A stretch of 64,000 nucleotides of DNA from Baylisascaris procyonis (Eukaryota > Nematoda > Chromadorea > Rhabditida > Ascarididae): contig JAZARR010000268.1 of the NCBI GenBank assembly GCA_037389465.1, positions 1 through 64,000 on the forward strand, read 5' to 3'. Below, piece after piece: positions 11,965 through 22,289 of the stretch. The translations under genes and the position numbers were made by a program. The first letter of the stretch is position 1. The number at the start of each line of letters is the position of its first letter. The notes under the pieces are model-generated. The model made no database searches. It had not been told where the DNA came from and worked only from the letters and a program-made list of their open reading frames with translations.

Positions 11965-13102
11965 ATGACTAGCAGCAACCCACTTACGAGCTCTACCCAC
12001 GAATCGCATATAATATGCGAACTGCTCAGATGATTACAGTTATCATTCAGGTGTTCCTTAAAGAGATTGAGGTCATTTCTTCCAGTTTTCGAGAAAATGG
12101 TCAGCTACGAGGACTTGCATAGTGTGGCGAGAAGATCACCAATAGTTGCGCAACAACACTGCTGTTCCGGTGTTATACGCAATTCCATAATGCGGTATCC
12201 TCACAGCTACAAGTTTCCTAATCGGTGCACACATAAAACATAAGTTACCATCTTAAATAGTTCTTTGTTACGATTGGATTCACTGTTCACTAAAGTGCTG
12301 AAGATTTCCGGTTAGGAGGGAACTATTTGCCCCAGAGGACAGAGGGGAGGCGGTTTGCCAGAATTTTCCTTTGAAACGTGAGATTTAATTATTGAAAATG
12401 GAGTGTTGATTACAGTTGCAAGGAAAAAATAACTCACTTTCACAATAAGCCGATTGCAAACTTCTGAAAAAATTTCCCTCCCACATGAAAATTCGAATTT
12501 GGAACGATAGCCACTCTGTGAACCCTTAACGGCACATGTGTACCGGGGCGGTTTTGGCTTATACGACAAATTTTTACAGACAGCACTCCTGTATTGGGAG
12601 TCCGAACGTCTTGGAATATCATTTTTGTTCCCTGCAGCGGTACATGCTATCAACTTGTATCATACCGGTTATCGTTGGTACTATTGCATCGACGGTCGTC
12701 ATGATTTCAAGCAGCTTCTTTCTATGAATGATTTCAACTATAAGCTGCCCTATATTTTCGGTTCGTATCCAAATATTTTTTTAGCAAGAAGAATACCGTA
12801 GAAATGTATTTCTCTTTATTTCATGAGAAATAGAGAAATGAAATGCGTGAGAGACATTGAAAAGAACAGCAGCAGTCATAAACGACTGCAAGAAACATTT
12901 ATTTCGCACAACACGTTTCTTATATGATGATGCTGATGCACTTGATTTCAGGAGTATTTGGGAGCATTTTGCTTGCTCTAGTGGCACATTTTGTGCTTTA
13001 TATCCCAGGCTGTATCGCATATTCAGGTATGTATCGATCGCATGTGCTGGAGTGGTGATTGCTGTTGAATTTCTTGAGGCAGTTTTGAGCAAACTTATAT
13101 AA
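11965..13102 (+). pseudogene. Left copy of the four-segment membrane protein gene, two frameshifts
   Basis: Three exons are recognisable: 11965-12050, 12580-12760 and 12952-13102. The splice sites are preserved (acceptors TTTTTACAG and GATTTCAG, donor GTTCGT). Relative to the right-arm copy at 50098-51261, exon 1 lacks one C in AGCC just after the third codon. Exon 3 lacks one T in GGCTTG, moving the end of the protein into another frame. Both losses shorten a run of two identical bases, so sequencing error is possible. AATAAA lies at 13130-13135. The donor after exon 1 is GTGTTC here but GTAATC in the right arm. Confidence 0.75.
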
Positions 13103-13129
13103 AGCAACCTATATTTGTGTGCAACCTTT

Positions 13130-13135
13130 AATAAA
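13130..13135 (+). terminator. AATAAA polyadenylation signal of the left membrane-protein copy
   Basis: A canonical hexamer 28 bp after the stop codon. A splice acceptor for the next exon group lies 54 bp further on (13189), giving very tight spacing between two transcription units. Confidence 0.6.
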
Positions 13136-13189
13136 TATGAGGCTGCGATGTCCTACTACAGGGTTTTATTAGCAAGGATGTTTATTCAG

Positions 13190-13398
13190 GTGGCACTGTT
13201 TCTTTCAACATTTTGGCAACAATCCAGCAATCGTATATAGCCCATGAGCATGCAAAAATAGTTCATCTTCCTGAATTTCTTGATGAAATGATGGAAAAAA
13301 CTTTGTTGTGGAAGATTTGGGAGGAACGGGGAGGAGGGAAACTTGCTGAAGCCGAAATTTTTTCCTGCGAAACTGAGAAGCGATATATTTCACTAAGG
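13190..13398 (+). CDS. Exon of an unknown gene directly downstream, intact in the left arm
   Basis: The acceptor GTTTATTCAG at 13189 and the donor AGG|GTAAGG at 13399 bound an exon open in one frame (209 nt, ending in phase 0). The product contains IAHEHAKIVHLPEFLDEMME, WKIWEERGGGKLAEAEIF and ETEKRYISLR, a charged, protein-like sequence without a known motif. An in-frame ATG pair (MMEK) could also serve as start. The right-arm copy (about 49801-50009) has an extra base and a 2-bp loss that break this frame. Confidence 0.5.
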
Positions 13399-13589
13399 GT
13401 AAGGTTTATTTGAGGCTGTTAGACAGGTTAAAGTGTTCGCTTTTTGCAACATTATTTGCTACTCTTCTTTTTAAATGAAAGCATTTGTATAACATTGAAA
13501 AAAAGTTCGCTAACGTTGGCTAGCAGCGTCATTTATGTGTGGCAACCTCTACCATTCGGCTAGTCGAATATGTTTAATTTCTGTACTAG

Positions 13590-13803
13590 AAGACCTGTAG
13601 AAAACAGCATAAGCTTTGCAAACTTCTTTTACCAATTTCTACTTTCGAGAGTATGGTTTTATGAAGTGGGGCTCGAAAATCGAGAAATTGAAGCCACTTT
13701 GTTGAGCAAACCAACGTCAGAGCTAGAGATCAGAGGTATCCGATTGGCCAAAGTCACCAACGAGATTCCATTTCATCTGAATTCGAAAACTTTGGGTTGG
13801 TGA
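13590..13803 (+). CDS. Possible next exon (VENSISFANFF type), left copy longer
   Basis: After an acceptor ending TACTAG (13589) a frame runs to a stop at 13803. It contains VENSISFANFFYQFLLSR and IEATLLSKPTSELEIRGI. The right-arm copy (49434-49608, minus) has an extra G after CCAAAG and terminates early. The phase does not join cleanly to the exon at 13190-13398, so an exon is missing from my model or these belong to different genes. Confidence 0.35.
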
Positions 13804-14226
13804 AATATATATTTTGGTAAGTGGTAATTATCAACTATTCTATGAGAGTTTCAATAGAGACATTTTGTAGCAATATTCTTGCTAAGCTATTTAATGAAGG
13901 AAGTAGAAAGGGTTGATTTTTTGAACTAAATATCTCATTCCTTGGTCTTATTGGCGCCATATAATCGCTTCGGGAAAAATCTAAACACTATGGCTGAAAG
14001 CTGCCAAATACTAAAATTTGATCGAATTTCGTCCTGAAAAAAAGTTCTGTTTATATCACGCGTCAAGTCTTCCGCAAATCGGAAAAATCTGAATTCCGAT
14101 GGAACGCGAGTTTTGTCATTAACCTTTCGAACGACAAAGGTATGTTCAGCATTAAGCGACGACCGTTCTCCTGCATATCAGATCATGAAAATAAGGGTGT
14201 CACATCATTCGCTTCCTCTGCCATGA

Positions 14227-14426
14227 AATGCGGCAATAACTGCTCATTTGATTTCATTAAAAAACTCATTCATCGAGATATCTAATCACACATCTAAAAT
14301 CTCCGGCCTTATCAGTGTACACAGTTAGTGGAGTTATTATCCGAAATTCCTTCTCAATCATTTTGCACTAAAGCAATTTTCACTTCAAATGTGTTCGGAT
14401 CTGTAAAGGGCGAAATCGAGAGTTCT
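14227..14426 (+). pseudogene. Left copy of the ISNHTPKISG exon, nonsense and frameshift
   Basis: This is the counterpart of the right-arm exon at 48770-48969. The codon CAG in the right copy is TAG here (HS-stop-WSYY), and one base is missing shortly after. The donor GTAAGG at 14427 is preserved in both arms. Confidence 0.4.
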
Positions 14427-14501
14427 GTAAGGGTGTTTAGTTTGTCTTGAGGTTTTCACCATGTACTCTGAGAAGCCGGCACAGTAAAAGAAGTCAAGGT
14501 T

Positions 14502-14771
14502 TTATTCAACGCTTAAAATAAATTGACGTAAAACGGCACACAAATAAGGAGATCGGGGATGGGGAAGGGAGGACGAAGACTTGCCCAACATGGCCTCCGC
14601 ACTATCCACAGTGCCCCTGTGCGATTGACGATCATAGCACGCCGCTCCAACGCCGGCGCACCCGATGCTCTTCGAATCCGTCAGGAACATCGAAACTAAC
14701 ACTGACTCTGCAAGCAAATACGCTCCCCCGAGTTTTGCCTCAAGGCATTTATAGACAGTTTGTTCAACCAT
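14502..14771 (-). CDS. 89-residue intronless frame, distant LAMTOR5-like start (left copy)
   Basis: A true ATG opens an 89-codon frame whose GC content is well above its neighbours. AATAAA overlaps the stop (14501-14506 on the minus strand). The start MVEQT..CLEAKL followed about 20 residues later by a LTDSKSIGCAGVG stretch recalls the late endosomal Ragulator subunit LAMTOR5, which begins MEQT and has a conserved TDS..G...G loop. The C-terminal third does not resemble that family. The frame is conserved without indels in the right arm (48425-48694), with only a few amino-acid changes. The family call is weak; an intronless processed copy is possible. Confidence 0.45.
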   Translation of the reverse strand: MVEQTVYKCLEAKLGGAYLLAESVLVSMFLTDSKSIGCAGVGAACYDRQSHRGTVDSAEAMLGKSSSSLPHPRSPYLCAVLRQFILSVE

Positions 14772-14948
14772 GAGATCATCAAAGCATTCGTAGACAGTTT
14801 GATCTGTCCTGTGTTCGTCCTTTCTACTGCTCTACACGGAAGCAGTTGATCTGGCCTTTGCTGATATTCCTTGCAGTTCCTCGTTGTTTAGCGTCTTATC
14901 AGCGCTACTTAATGGCACTTCTATATTTAAGTAATAGCAATCGCCGAT

Positions 14949-16600
14949 GTGCACCCATGCGCCTGCATGCATTTTTCATTAACCCATCAGTGCATTTATT
15001 TGCATATTGGGGTGGAATTCAGTAGTTTCTGTTGTTTTTCACCACCTGTTAACATAATCTGCAGAATAAAGGTAAAAATGCACGCACTGAACAACAAATC
15101 GAGAAAATGTTCAAGGGTGAAGAAAGTGACGGAAAATTTCATTGTCCACATGCTTCATAAAATTCATCTACAATAGATTAATACCATTTTTAAAACAGAC
15201 TTTTGTGAAACGTCCTTTTGAAAAATTGTCTTTTTCAAAGCGCTTGGAAAGCAATAAATCAAAAGAAATGCCGCTGAGATAAAACCGCTAGAATTGTTCT
15301 TAGCAGCACTTCTCATCAGTTTACCGTTCTGTCATGAAATTGCCTAAGATTTCAAATGAAATTCGAGAGGCTCCTATTATGAGGTTATTTCGAGTCATCA
15401 TGGACTAATACCTTCTTGAGAAAACAAAGTGCTTAAATTGGGCCAGGACACTTCCGAAGATTCTTGAGTAGATTCTAGTATGAAGGAACTTTGCCGTAAG
15501 TCTGATTCAAAAATCTCAATAATGTCATTGTGAGACCTTCGCCGTTAAATAACTTCGCTGCTTACACCTTTCCAACATAATGGAAGAAAAAATGGCATTG
15601 ATGGCATGGACCGGCTTTTCAATGCATACATGGGCAAGCACTTTCCGTTCCGCCTAAGTCTTCTCTTAAGTGAATTTTTCTACTTTCTCCTTTTTGAATC
15701 TGCCGAAAAAATTACATAGTAACATGTATCTAGTTCTGTCAGGAAAATCGATCAGAAAAGTCGTCAGCAAACACAATTAGGAAAAATTTATATATTAGAA
15801 GCAAGATCAACTTCTACTGCTTGACCACTCTCACAATATTATACTTTCGTTGTGTTTACATCATCCGCAAAGCAGGTAAGTGCGTTACAGACATCGCGAA
15901 AAAGACGTCAAAGTGAATTAACGGCTTTATTATTTTACGAAATAGCGATAACTGGAGTGATACCCAATGCATCTGACCTGTGCAACAAAATCGATCATCA
16001 CAATTACTTGCCGTGGTTTGCAAAATAAAATAAAATGTTCTTTATCCAAACCGATTTTAAAGAACGTCGAAATCCCATGAAGATCCACGAGTTTATCACA
16101 AAAATAGGAAAAGTTCTAGCCGATTGGTAAAACAGTACTTTTATCTGAAAATCTTCATGAAAGCTGCCAGACAGAAACAACTGCGGATGCTTCTAATCAC
16201 ATTTTTAATTTATTTGTTGAGATAGGACAAGCGCTTTGCTTGTCACTCCCCTTTCCCTTTCCACATATCTTAAACAGAACGCTATTAATCTGTCGGTCGC
16301 TAGTTACACACAGGGTAACAATTGTTCCACAGCCTCCTTTCCCACCTGATTCACAGACTTCTTTTGTATCACAACTCGAAGGCAACGTTGAAATGGCGAC
16401 GTTTTGAATCGAGTGAAACGACAGGAGGAAAATTAGCTAGGAGCGCTTGGAGTATCGGGAAGGAACGCTCGGAAATGTTTGAATGATGGAAACGCCACTA
16501 CCAACGGTGTACCAACGGTAAGAGGAGTGCTTTGATGGTAAGAAGACCGAATGGGCCTGAAACATAGTGGAAATTTCAAAAATTCGCGGATTTTTCGGAC
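14949..16600. other. Non-coding stretch of the left arm
   Basis: The stretch matches 46.5-48.25 kb in the right arm. Frames found here are short and shift with indels. The 75-codon frame at 14949-15176 is nearly identical in both arms but is Lys/Ser/Asn-rich with no splice context, and I do not call it a gene. Confidence 0.4.
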
Positions 16601-16631
16601 AAAGCGCTGAATCATATAAAAATGTCATGAG

Positions 16632-16632
<1 letters not shown>

Positions 16633-16673
<41 letters not shown>
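16633..16673. repeat. (TA)n microsatellite, left arm
   Basis: An uninterrupted TA run of about 20 units. A shorter run lies at 16805-16818. Frames reading YIYIYI across it are artefacts of the repeat. Confidence 0.95.
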
Positions 16674-16676
<3 letters not shown>

Positions 16677-17029
16677 AACATGGAGAAGAAAAGCAGTAGA
16701 CAGATCGTTACGGAAGGGCCCATGCGGAACGTCGCCACGGGACTGTCTGTTGCGACAGGGACATCTCGTTGAATAACGACTTCTAAGTAATGTAAGTAAG
16801 TAATGTATATATATATATCCATTTTGCATAAAAAAATCGCGTTTTCATTTTTCATCCGAGCCCATTTTCCATTCAACTTTCTAGCGAGGATACCGCATAA
16901 CCCACTGATTTGCTTATATGTATTTCCGAGCAAAATTAAAGTTTTCTTTTCAGTTTCATATGATCTCAGTTTTTCAGTTTTTGGTGTCGTTCGCGGTTTG
17001 TTCTACATAAAGTCCATAAATCGATGAAT

Positions 17030-18590
17030 TCGGAGGCCTTTTAAATTTCTCGATATGCCAGCTGCAGTTTATATCACTCCTGCTACCGCTGAGGTTCAAG
17101 TTGCAAATTTTTCTCCACTTAGTCACTTTAAGATCTAAATGAGTGTTGTATTAGGCGGAAAGCATCAAAAATAAGATTGATTATGGTCGAGGTTGGTGCA
17201 CGAAAAGGATTATTTAAACGTTGACCAATTCGGCACGTAATAAAATGTGAGACCGACAATGTGACCTTCCATTGATCAATTCATGCAGAAGTTCTTCTTC
17301 ACGTTAATGAGCAGATGCATACATAATAGTCATGCAACAATGTACCTATGAGGCAGATTGGTGTTTTACCGGCATTAGTTCAGTTTACGCATTGTTTTAA
17401 CGCTTTACCTCTAGCGAGATGCACAAAAAATAGCACTCTGAAGACAACAAAGGAAATGTCTTCTCAAACGGCGACAAGTTCAGATAACAACTGCTGGTGG
17501 TCTTTCAAGACATCGAATGTTGTGTGTTGGAGATCAGCGTGTCGCTTTTAAAGTAAAACTAAAAAGTCGATATTTCAAATATTACAAGGTTGGCATAGCA
17601 CATCTGTTTCAAAATGAAGTATTCTATGAAGTTTGGAATGTTTATTTAAATTCAGTAGGGCTCTAATTTTGTTGATATCACGATGTGCACTTTTTGACAC
17701 TCTTCTTCAATACATCTGCAATCTGACTTTTTATTGTTTTATTTGCTGTCCAATGATTTTTTTCGTGATACATCCGTCATACATTCCTTTTATTACTCGT
17801 TCGGTGTCTATAATTTTTTCGCTTCCATTAAGATTCTACAAAAGTTCTTTGAAATCCACTATCTGGTTAAGTTTGTTTCTTTCTTTCCTTGTGGATTCCT
17901 CCAGCGCATAAATTCATCAAATACATACTACCACTATTCTGCACGTAAATTTCGTCTAGATTCAGTTGCTAACCTTTCAGTCTCCAAATTTTCTTAATGG
18001 CAAGCTTCTAATCTCTACTACTTAGTCAGTTAACCTACCCCTCCCCCTCCCCACTCTTTTGCTTTCTTATGTTTTGTTATCTTTATCCACTATTGTTGAG
18101 AACATCGCGTTGATCTTATATTTTCTGGCAGTTATCACCACTCTGAGTGATCCTCGCTCAAATAAATACGGTGATAAAACTGAATGATAAAAGTGAATCT
18201 CGATGTGAAAAGACCTCATCTTACCACACTATCTTCTGACTATTTAAAAATCGCGACTGTTCATCAAAAATCAGATTCCCCTAATTTGCTTGCTTGTTTC
18301 GCTGTGGTTTCGCTGTGAGTGCATCATCCTCTCGATCAGTATATCAGCCCATGCACATCCCAAAGAAAGTGTTCTTTTTTCCAAAAAAAACTCTCAAGGT
18401 ATTTCTATGTGACGTGATTATTTCATTTTCACTGAAAATTAAGAAATGCGTTTTTTTTACTTTTCAGTTTTCTTCACTCTTTCATCGCAGCGCTCGTGAA
18501 CTTTTAGTATATCGCCGGATATGTATTACATCTGAAAAAAATTCAACTCAAAAATAAATGATGCAGTGATAATTGAAGCTATCGTGAAAT
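17030..18590. other. No supported gene
   Basis: Hydrophobic Phe/Tyr/Ser-rich plus-strand frames at 17633-17997 and 18294-18557 are seen in both arms. They lack splice sites, differ in their ends, and look like translated T-rich sequence. Confidence 0.35.
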
Positions 18591-18596
18591 TCAATT

Positions 18597-18790
18597 CTAC
18601 GGGTAGTCTAGTCCACCTGTAAGATAAACTGCCCTAATAACGGCATGAAGAAGGGCAGATAATGAAATCCGTTCAATTTTTAAATTAACAATCTTGTTGT
18701 GAGACAATTCCCTCACAAAAGCATTCGAGAGGGATGTCGACGTCACGAGCCTTTCTAAAATTTGTTCCTCACATACGTCAGAGCCCCAAT
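18597..18790 (-). CDS. Terminal exon SDVCEEQILER type, left copy
   Basis: On the minus strand a frame containing SDVCEEQILER, SHNKIVNLKIER and AVIRAVYLTGGLDYP ends in TAG at 18597. It aligns to the right-arm exon at 44213-44405. The only length difference in the aligned stretch is a 6-bp in-frame change (SNAFVREL against SNAWEL), which is what selection on a reading frame would leave. The acceptor AAATTCAG of the right copy reads AAGTTCAC here, so the splice site is lost in this arm. Confidence 0.4.
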
Positions 18791-19310
18791 CCTCGTGAAC
18801 TTCCTTGGTCATCGCTGCCAGTCAGATAGGCCGTCTCTAGCCAATATCAGGCTATTTTACATCATATGAGACTGGCCCCGTCAGTGGCGAGTGCACTGGT
18901 GAAATTTTCCTGTAAAGCTGAACGCGGCTTCTCAAATTATGTTTGGCTGGGTGATATATGAACAGTTGAAGTTACGGTTGTTGCTCTATCCGTGAGAGTG
19001 CGTCAGAAAAACACCGGTGATAATGCCGTCGTTTATTTAGAACCTTAGCACGATAATGTTGGCCGTTTATTAGAGCCGAAAGACGAGCAATAATCATTAC
19101 AAATAGGTTATGAAAACACCATCGACGCAAACAAAGCCGCCACTACCTGTTCATTTCCGAATACGGCCATCGAAGGGGAAATTATAACCCGCAGTGTTAA
19201 AGAAATCAAGACCAGTCGAACGAACACAGCTTTGAGCAAAACAACTTGCCATATTAAATTAAGATAAAAGAGATCGCAATAAACTACTTTCGTCGTTAAA
19301 ATATAACACA

Positions 19311-19830
19311 TCACTCTTCACCAAGACCTTTACTCACAAATTCCCACACTTCTTTTCTAGCATTTCCTGTGAACAATAATTTCCACAATAAGGGATAGTA
19401 TAGCACAACCGACAAAAGGGGCAGTAATAAAAAGCAAGTTATTGTCTCTTTATGCAACAACCTTCAGATAGTGATTTCATGAAAACAGCAAATATATGGG
19501 TGCATTGGTATTTCTGAAAACATATGAGCAATTTTTGAATTTTCGACAAGTGCAACATAATGCGCCGCACGGGACAAACTAAAAGTCACTTATTGTGGCT
19601 TTCTTGAGATTGTCTTATTTCTCGCGTCGATTTATTAAAAAAAAAAACGCTATTCCTCTCATCTATATTGAAAAGGAGATGAGAATCGATGATATTCCAG
19701 TAACGTGGTCGATCCTGAGGTGACGAAATAATTTCTGAATGCATAAACCGACTTAAAACGAGCTGATCAAATACTCCACTCTTACTCGATTAGAAGCAAC
19801 GCAACAATTTGCATGGCTATTCATCTTCAT
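19311..19830 (-). CDS. Left copy of a small three-exon chain ending WEFVSKGLGEE
   Basis: Minus-strand counterpart of 43183-43701. The last two exons keep clean sites: an acceptor TGTTTTCAG before KYQCTHIFAVFMKSLSE, a donor AAG|GTTGTT, and an acceptor TTCACAG before the final exon, whose product is GNARKEVWEFVSKGLGEE and stop at 19311. The phases join. The first exon (MKMNSHANCCVASNR) ends at a GTAAGA donor. The product is not recognised. Confidence 0.45.
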
Positions 19831-20343
19831 TGATATACTTGTAATTAACCATATTAAACTGTTTTTCATAAGAAATGACCAGTCGCAAATGTGACAGCAA
19901 ATGAAAGAAATTTCGTCATCAACTCATGCGGTAAATTTTTGACGATAGGTAGTAAAGTCAATGATGGAATTTGAAGAAAAGGATACCAAATGTTGGATGC
20001 TCATATTTTCAAACGGTCAATTCAAAACGAACGATCTGTACGAGTGCAACTACTGTGATGAGTAATTCGGTGTTACTCATTCAATGCAAATACAGCAAAC
20101 TGTGAGATGTGTTTTGTTGTCGGCACCTAGCATCTTGTGTTGTTATCACATGAGGCCACCAGTGAATGACATGAGGTGCTCCTCGCATATAAAGTATCTC
20201 TCAAATTTGCGATCTCTTGCAGAAAATAATTTATTGAAGAGTTACGCCGTTAAATAACAACTCTTTGAAAGCATGAGCACGATTTATGTTTAAAAAAAAA
20301 CATTCTCGCTCTTCCTTTATAGGCCATTTGCGAGAACATAAAG

Positions 20344-20871
20344 TAGCAATTCTCGAGAGAAAGCAGTTTCCGCTCTCACCACCACTTTGAAGGAAAACTT
20401 TCATTTCAGGTGGCATGATGGTTTGAGAGAATCCCCCTTCATAGACACCCCTTTCGCCAAAGATTTTCTTCTGAACCTCGCTGCATTCATATGTGAGTGT
20501 TAAGATGTTTCAAAAGAGATGTTGACAAATCGTTTTTTCCAGCCCGGGAAGGTTGGTGGCAATTATTTGTCACCGCGTTACATAATCGCGCCTTCCTGCT
20601 ATGACCCTCGAGAGCCATTCATTAGAGGCGCTGAAATTGGCGAAACTAAATTCAAAATAATCAGTAAGTTTGTTCGCAATTGAAGTATTTTTACGCTGGC
20701 GATATTTGTTTCTAAAAACAGAAAAATTCGTGAGTAATGTAGTTTGAATGTATAGTACTAGTAATTTTATAATGAAACACATATCAAAATTGCAGTGGAG
20801 AAGAAATAAAGACTGTGGAAGATGAGGAAGGCAACATCATCGCTACCTGTTCCTCGTTTATTCAAAAGTAG
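20344..20871 (+). pseudogene. Left copy of the RYIIAPSCYDPREPF gene, upstream exon frame disturbed
   Basis: An exon at 20344-20492 is separated by a 50-nt intron (GTGAGT...TTTTTTCCAG) from an exon at 20543-20663 containing GNYLSPRYIIAPSCYDPREP and EIGETKFKII. A last exon (about 20801) gives EIKTVEDEEGNIIATCSS and a stop at 20869-20871, and AATAAA follows at 20875. The exon at 20344 is one base shorter than in the right arm, and its phase does not meet the next exon. The joining of exons 1 and 2 is therefore unresolved. No family is recognised. Confidence 0.4.
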
Positions 20872-21049
20872 ACAAATAAATTGCGTCTGATCTCTTGCTT
20901 CATTTCTTTCTTTCTTTCTCATTGGTGAAGTTAAAATCCAATAAATAGGAAAATAATAAACGCAATGTTGAAGTATGCATTAAATGGCGGAAACACTCTT
21001 CGCCATTTTCACTGTGATGCTATGAACTGCCGTCATTTGAAATCTACAA

Positions 21050-21293
21050 AGTGCTTGTCGGACCATTTCCGTTCCATGCGTAGCTCTGTAGCTACTCTGG
21101 CCCCGAATGAATTGTCGCGCCGCTTTTATAGCCTCGTCGAGATCCGTCGTTCGCATCCATAGCCGCTGGTTATCTTGATGACAATGTTGTCAGTTAGCAG
21201 TCGTTGGAATGTGCTGTGAGAGCGTTTGAAGTCTTAGTCATATTGTTTTGTCTTTTTGCGTTCATGAAGAATTCGATTCGAAGATCACTTCGA
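21050..21293. mobile_element. Left-only 0.24-kb insertion
   Basis: The right arm reads continuously across this point: its sequence GAAATCTACAACAGTGCTCTT matches left GAAATCTACAA then CAGTGCTCTT with the insert between. Most of the insert is the 210-bp dispersed repeat also found in the 10.4-kb insertion. Confidence 0.6.
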
Positions 21294-21298
21294 CAGTG
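21087..21298 (+). repeat. 210-bp dispersed repeat, copy 2
   Basis: Same orientation as copy 1 at 10734-10943, with scattered substitutions (for example TATAGCCTCGTCG against TATAGCGACGTCG). The copy ends at the boundary of the left-only insert. Confidence 0.85.
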
Positions 21299-21299
21299 C

Positions 21300-22207
21300 T
21301 CTTTCATAAACCATCGGATAACAACAGCTCTAATCTCTATGATTTGTACAGCCGTTTGTCATTTTATAGTTGTTGATGGTGGAGTCATAACTCACAATGA
21401 CATCTCATTTGGAATAACTGTTACTGACAAAGGACAAATTTGGAGGTGCAAACAGGTCGGTGATCTGCACTCTACATCAATTCATTCAACCATTGTAAGT
21501 GCAGGCTGAATTTAAAAAAAAAAGACTGAAATATGAATATTTAATGTCGGTCATTCGATTAATCCAAATAATGGTTGTATTTTTTTGATAGTTCAATCTC
21601 GGATAAACAGTAGGTGTCGTACAATGACATTTCAATTGTTCGTTGTTTTTCTTTTTTGCGTGAGCTTAACTATGTTGATTGCAAAATTTAGCGATAGAGA
21701 TGAGACAGCGGGAATGTTAGGTGATTGTTGGAATATTCCAGTCGAAGTTGAAGTGACTGGAATTAACTCAGTGTTAACAATTGAGCATTTACACGCAGTG
21801 ATAGTCACACTAACATCTTGATAAAATTTTTTCATTGTTTCAAAGCACCTTTATTCGGATGGCATAGCTAAGCAACCTGCCTAAAAATGCATGCTGCTAA
21901 ACTACAACACCCATATTTTTCTTCCAGTGGATTACTGACTGGTGGATTACTGATGGTACATGTGGAAAATTAATTACATTACTGGATTCGAAAAAAGCTA
22001 CTAACCTAACGGGGTGTGTTGGTGAAAAATAGGGAAAGTGGAAGTCGCATTTCATGATGTGCCCGGAAGCGGTCTTTCTGGAGCAATACAAGGCATTGTC
22101 ACGATAGGCTTCTTTGTAGCAACTCTAAATTGTCTGATGTACATTTCAGTCAGTAGAAGAAGAGATACGTATTGAAGAGGAAATAGAAGAACAAGATTCG
22201 GAAGAAG
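21300..22207 (+). CDS. Putative multi-exon gene with acidic C-terminal exon, left copy
   Basis: Exon pieces with good sites are: a frame with HRITTALISMICTAVCHFIV (hydrophobic) through SIHSTI, ending at donor GTAAGT (21495); an exon from 21928 after TTTCTTCCAG starting WITDWWITDG; an exon 22033-22097 after AAAAATAG containing KVEVAFHDVPGSGLSGAIQG; and a 58-nt exon 22150-22207 between ACATTTCAG and GTATTG encoding SVEEEIRIEEEIEEQDSEE. A 52-nt intron joins the last two in phase. An alternative read-through of that intron encodes a hydrophobic stretch ending SRRRDTY. The piece at 21624-21821 looks like a signal-peptide start and is open only in this arm. Confidence 0.4.
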
Positions 22208-22289
22208 GTATTGTCTGTGGACACTTTCTTAGTGTTGTAGAGTAAAAACCGATATCTATGTGGTAAGAATGCATCAACTAAAACGGCAG

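Noticed and set aside
16625..16933. Open frames rich in alternating Tyr-Ile (also at 46152-46527)
   Set aside because: They are translations of TA microsatellites, not genes.
17633..17997. Hydrophobic Phe/Ser/Tyr-rich frames conserved in the right arm
   Set aside because: They lack splice sites and changes between arms are not frame-aware. T-rich DNA yields such frames.
20900..20925. (TTTC)n run near 20900
   Set aside because: It is only about four units and is present in both arms, so it is ordinary low-complexity sequence.
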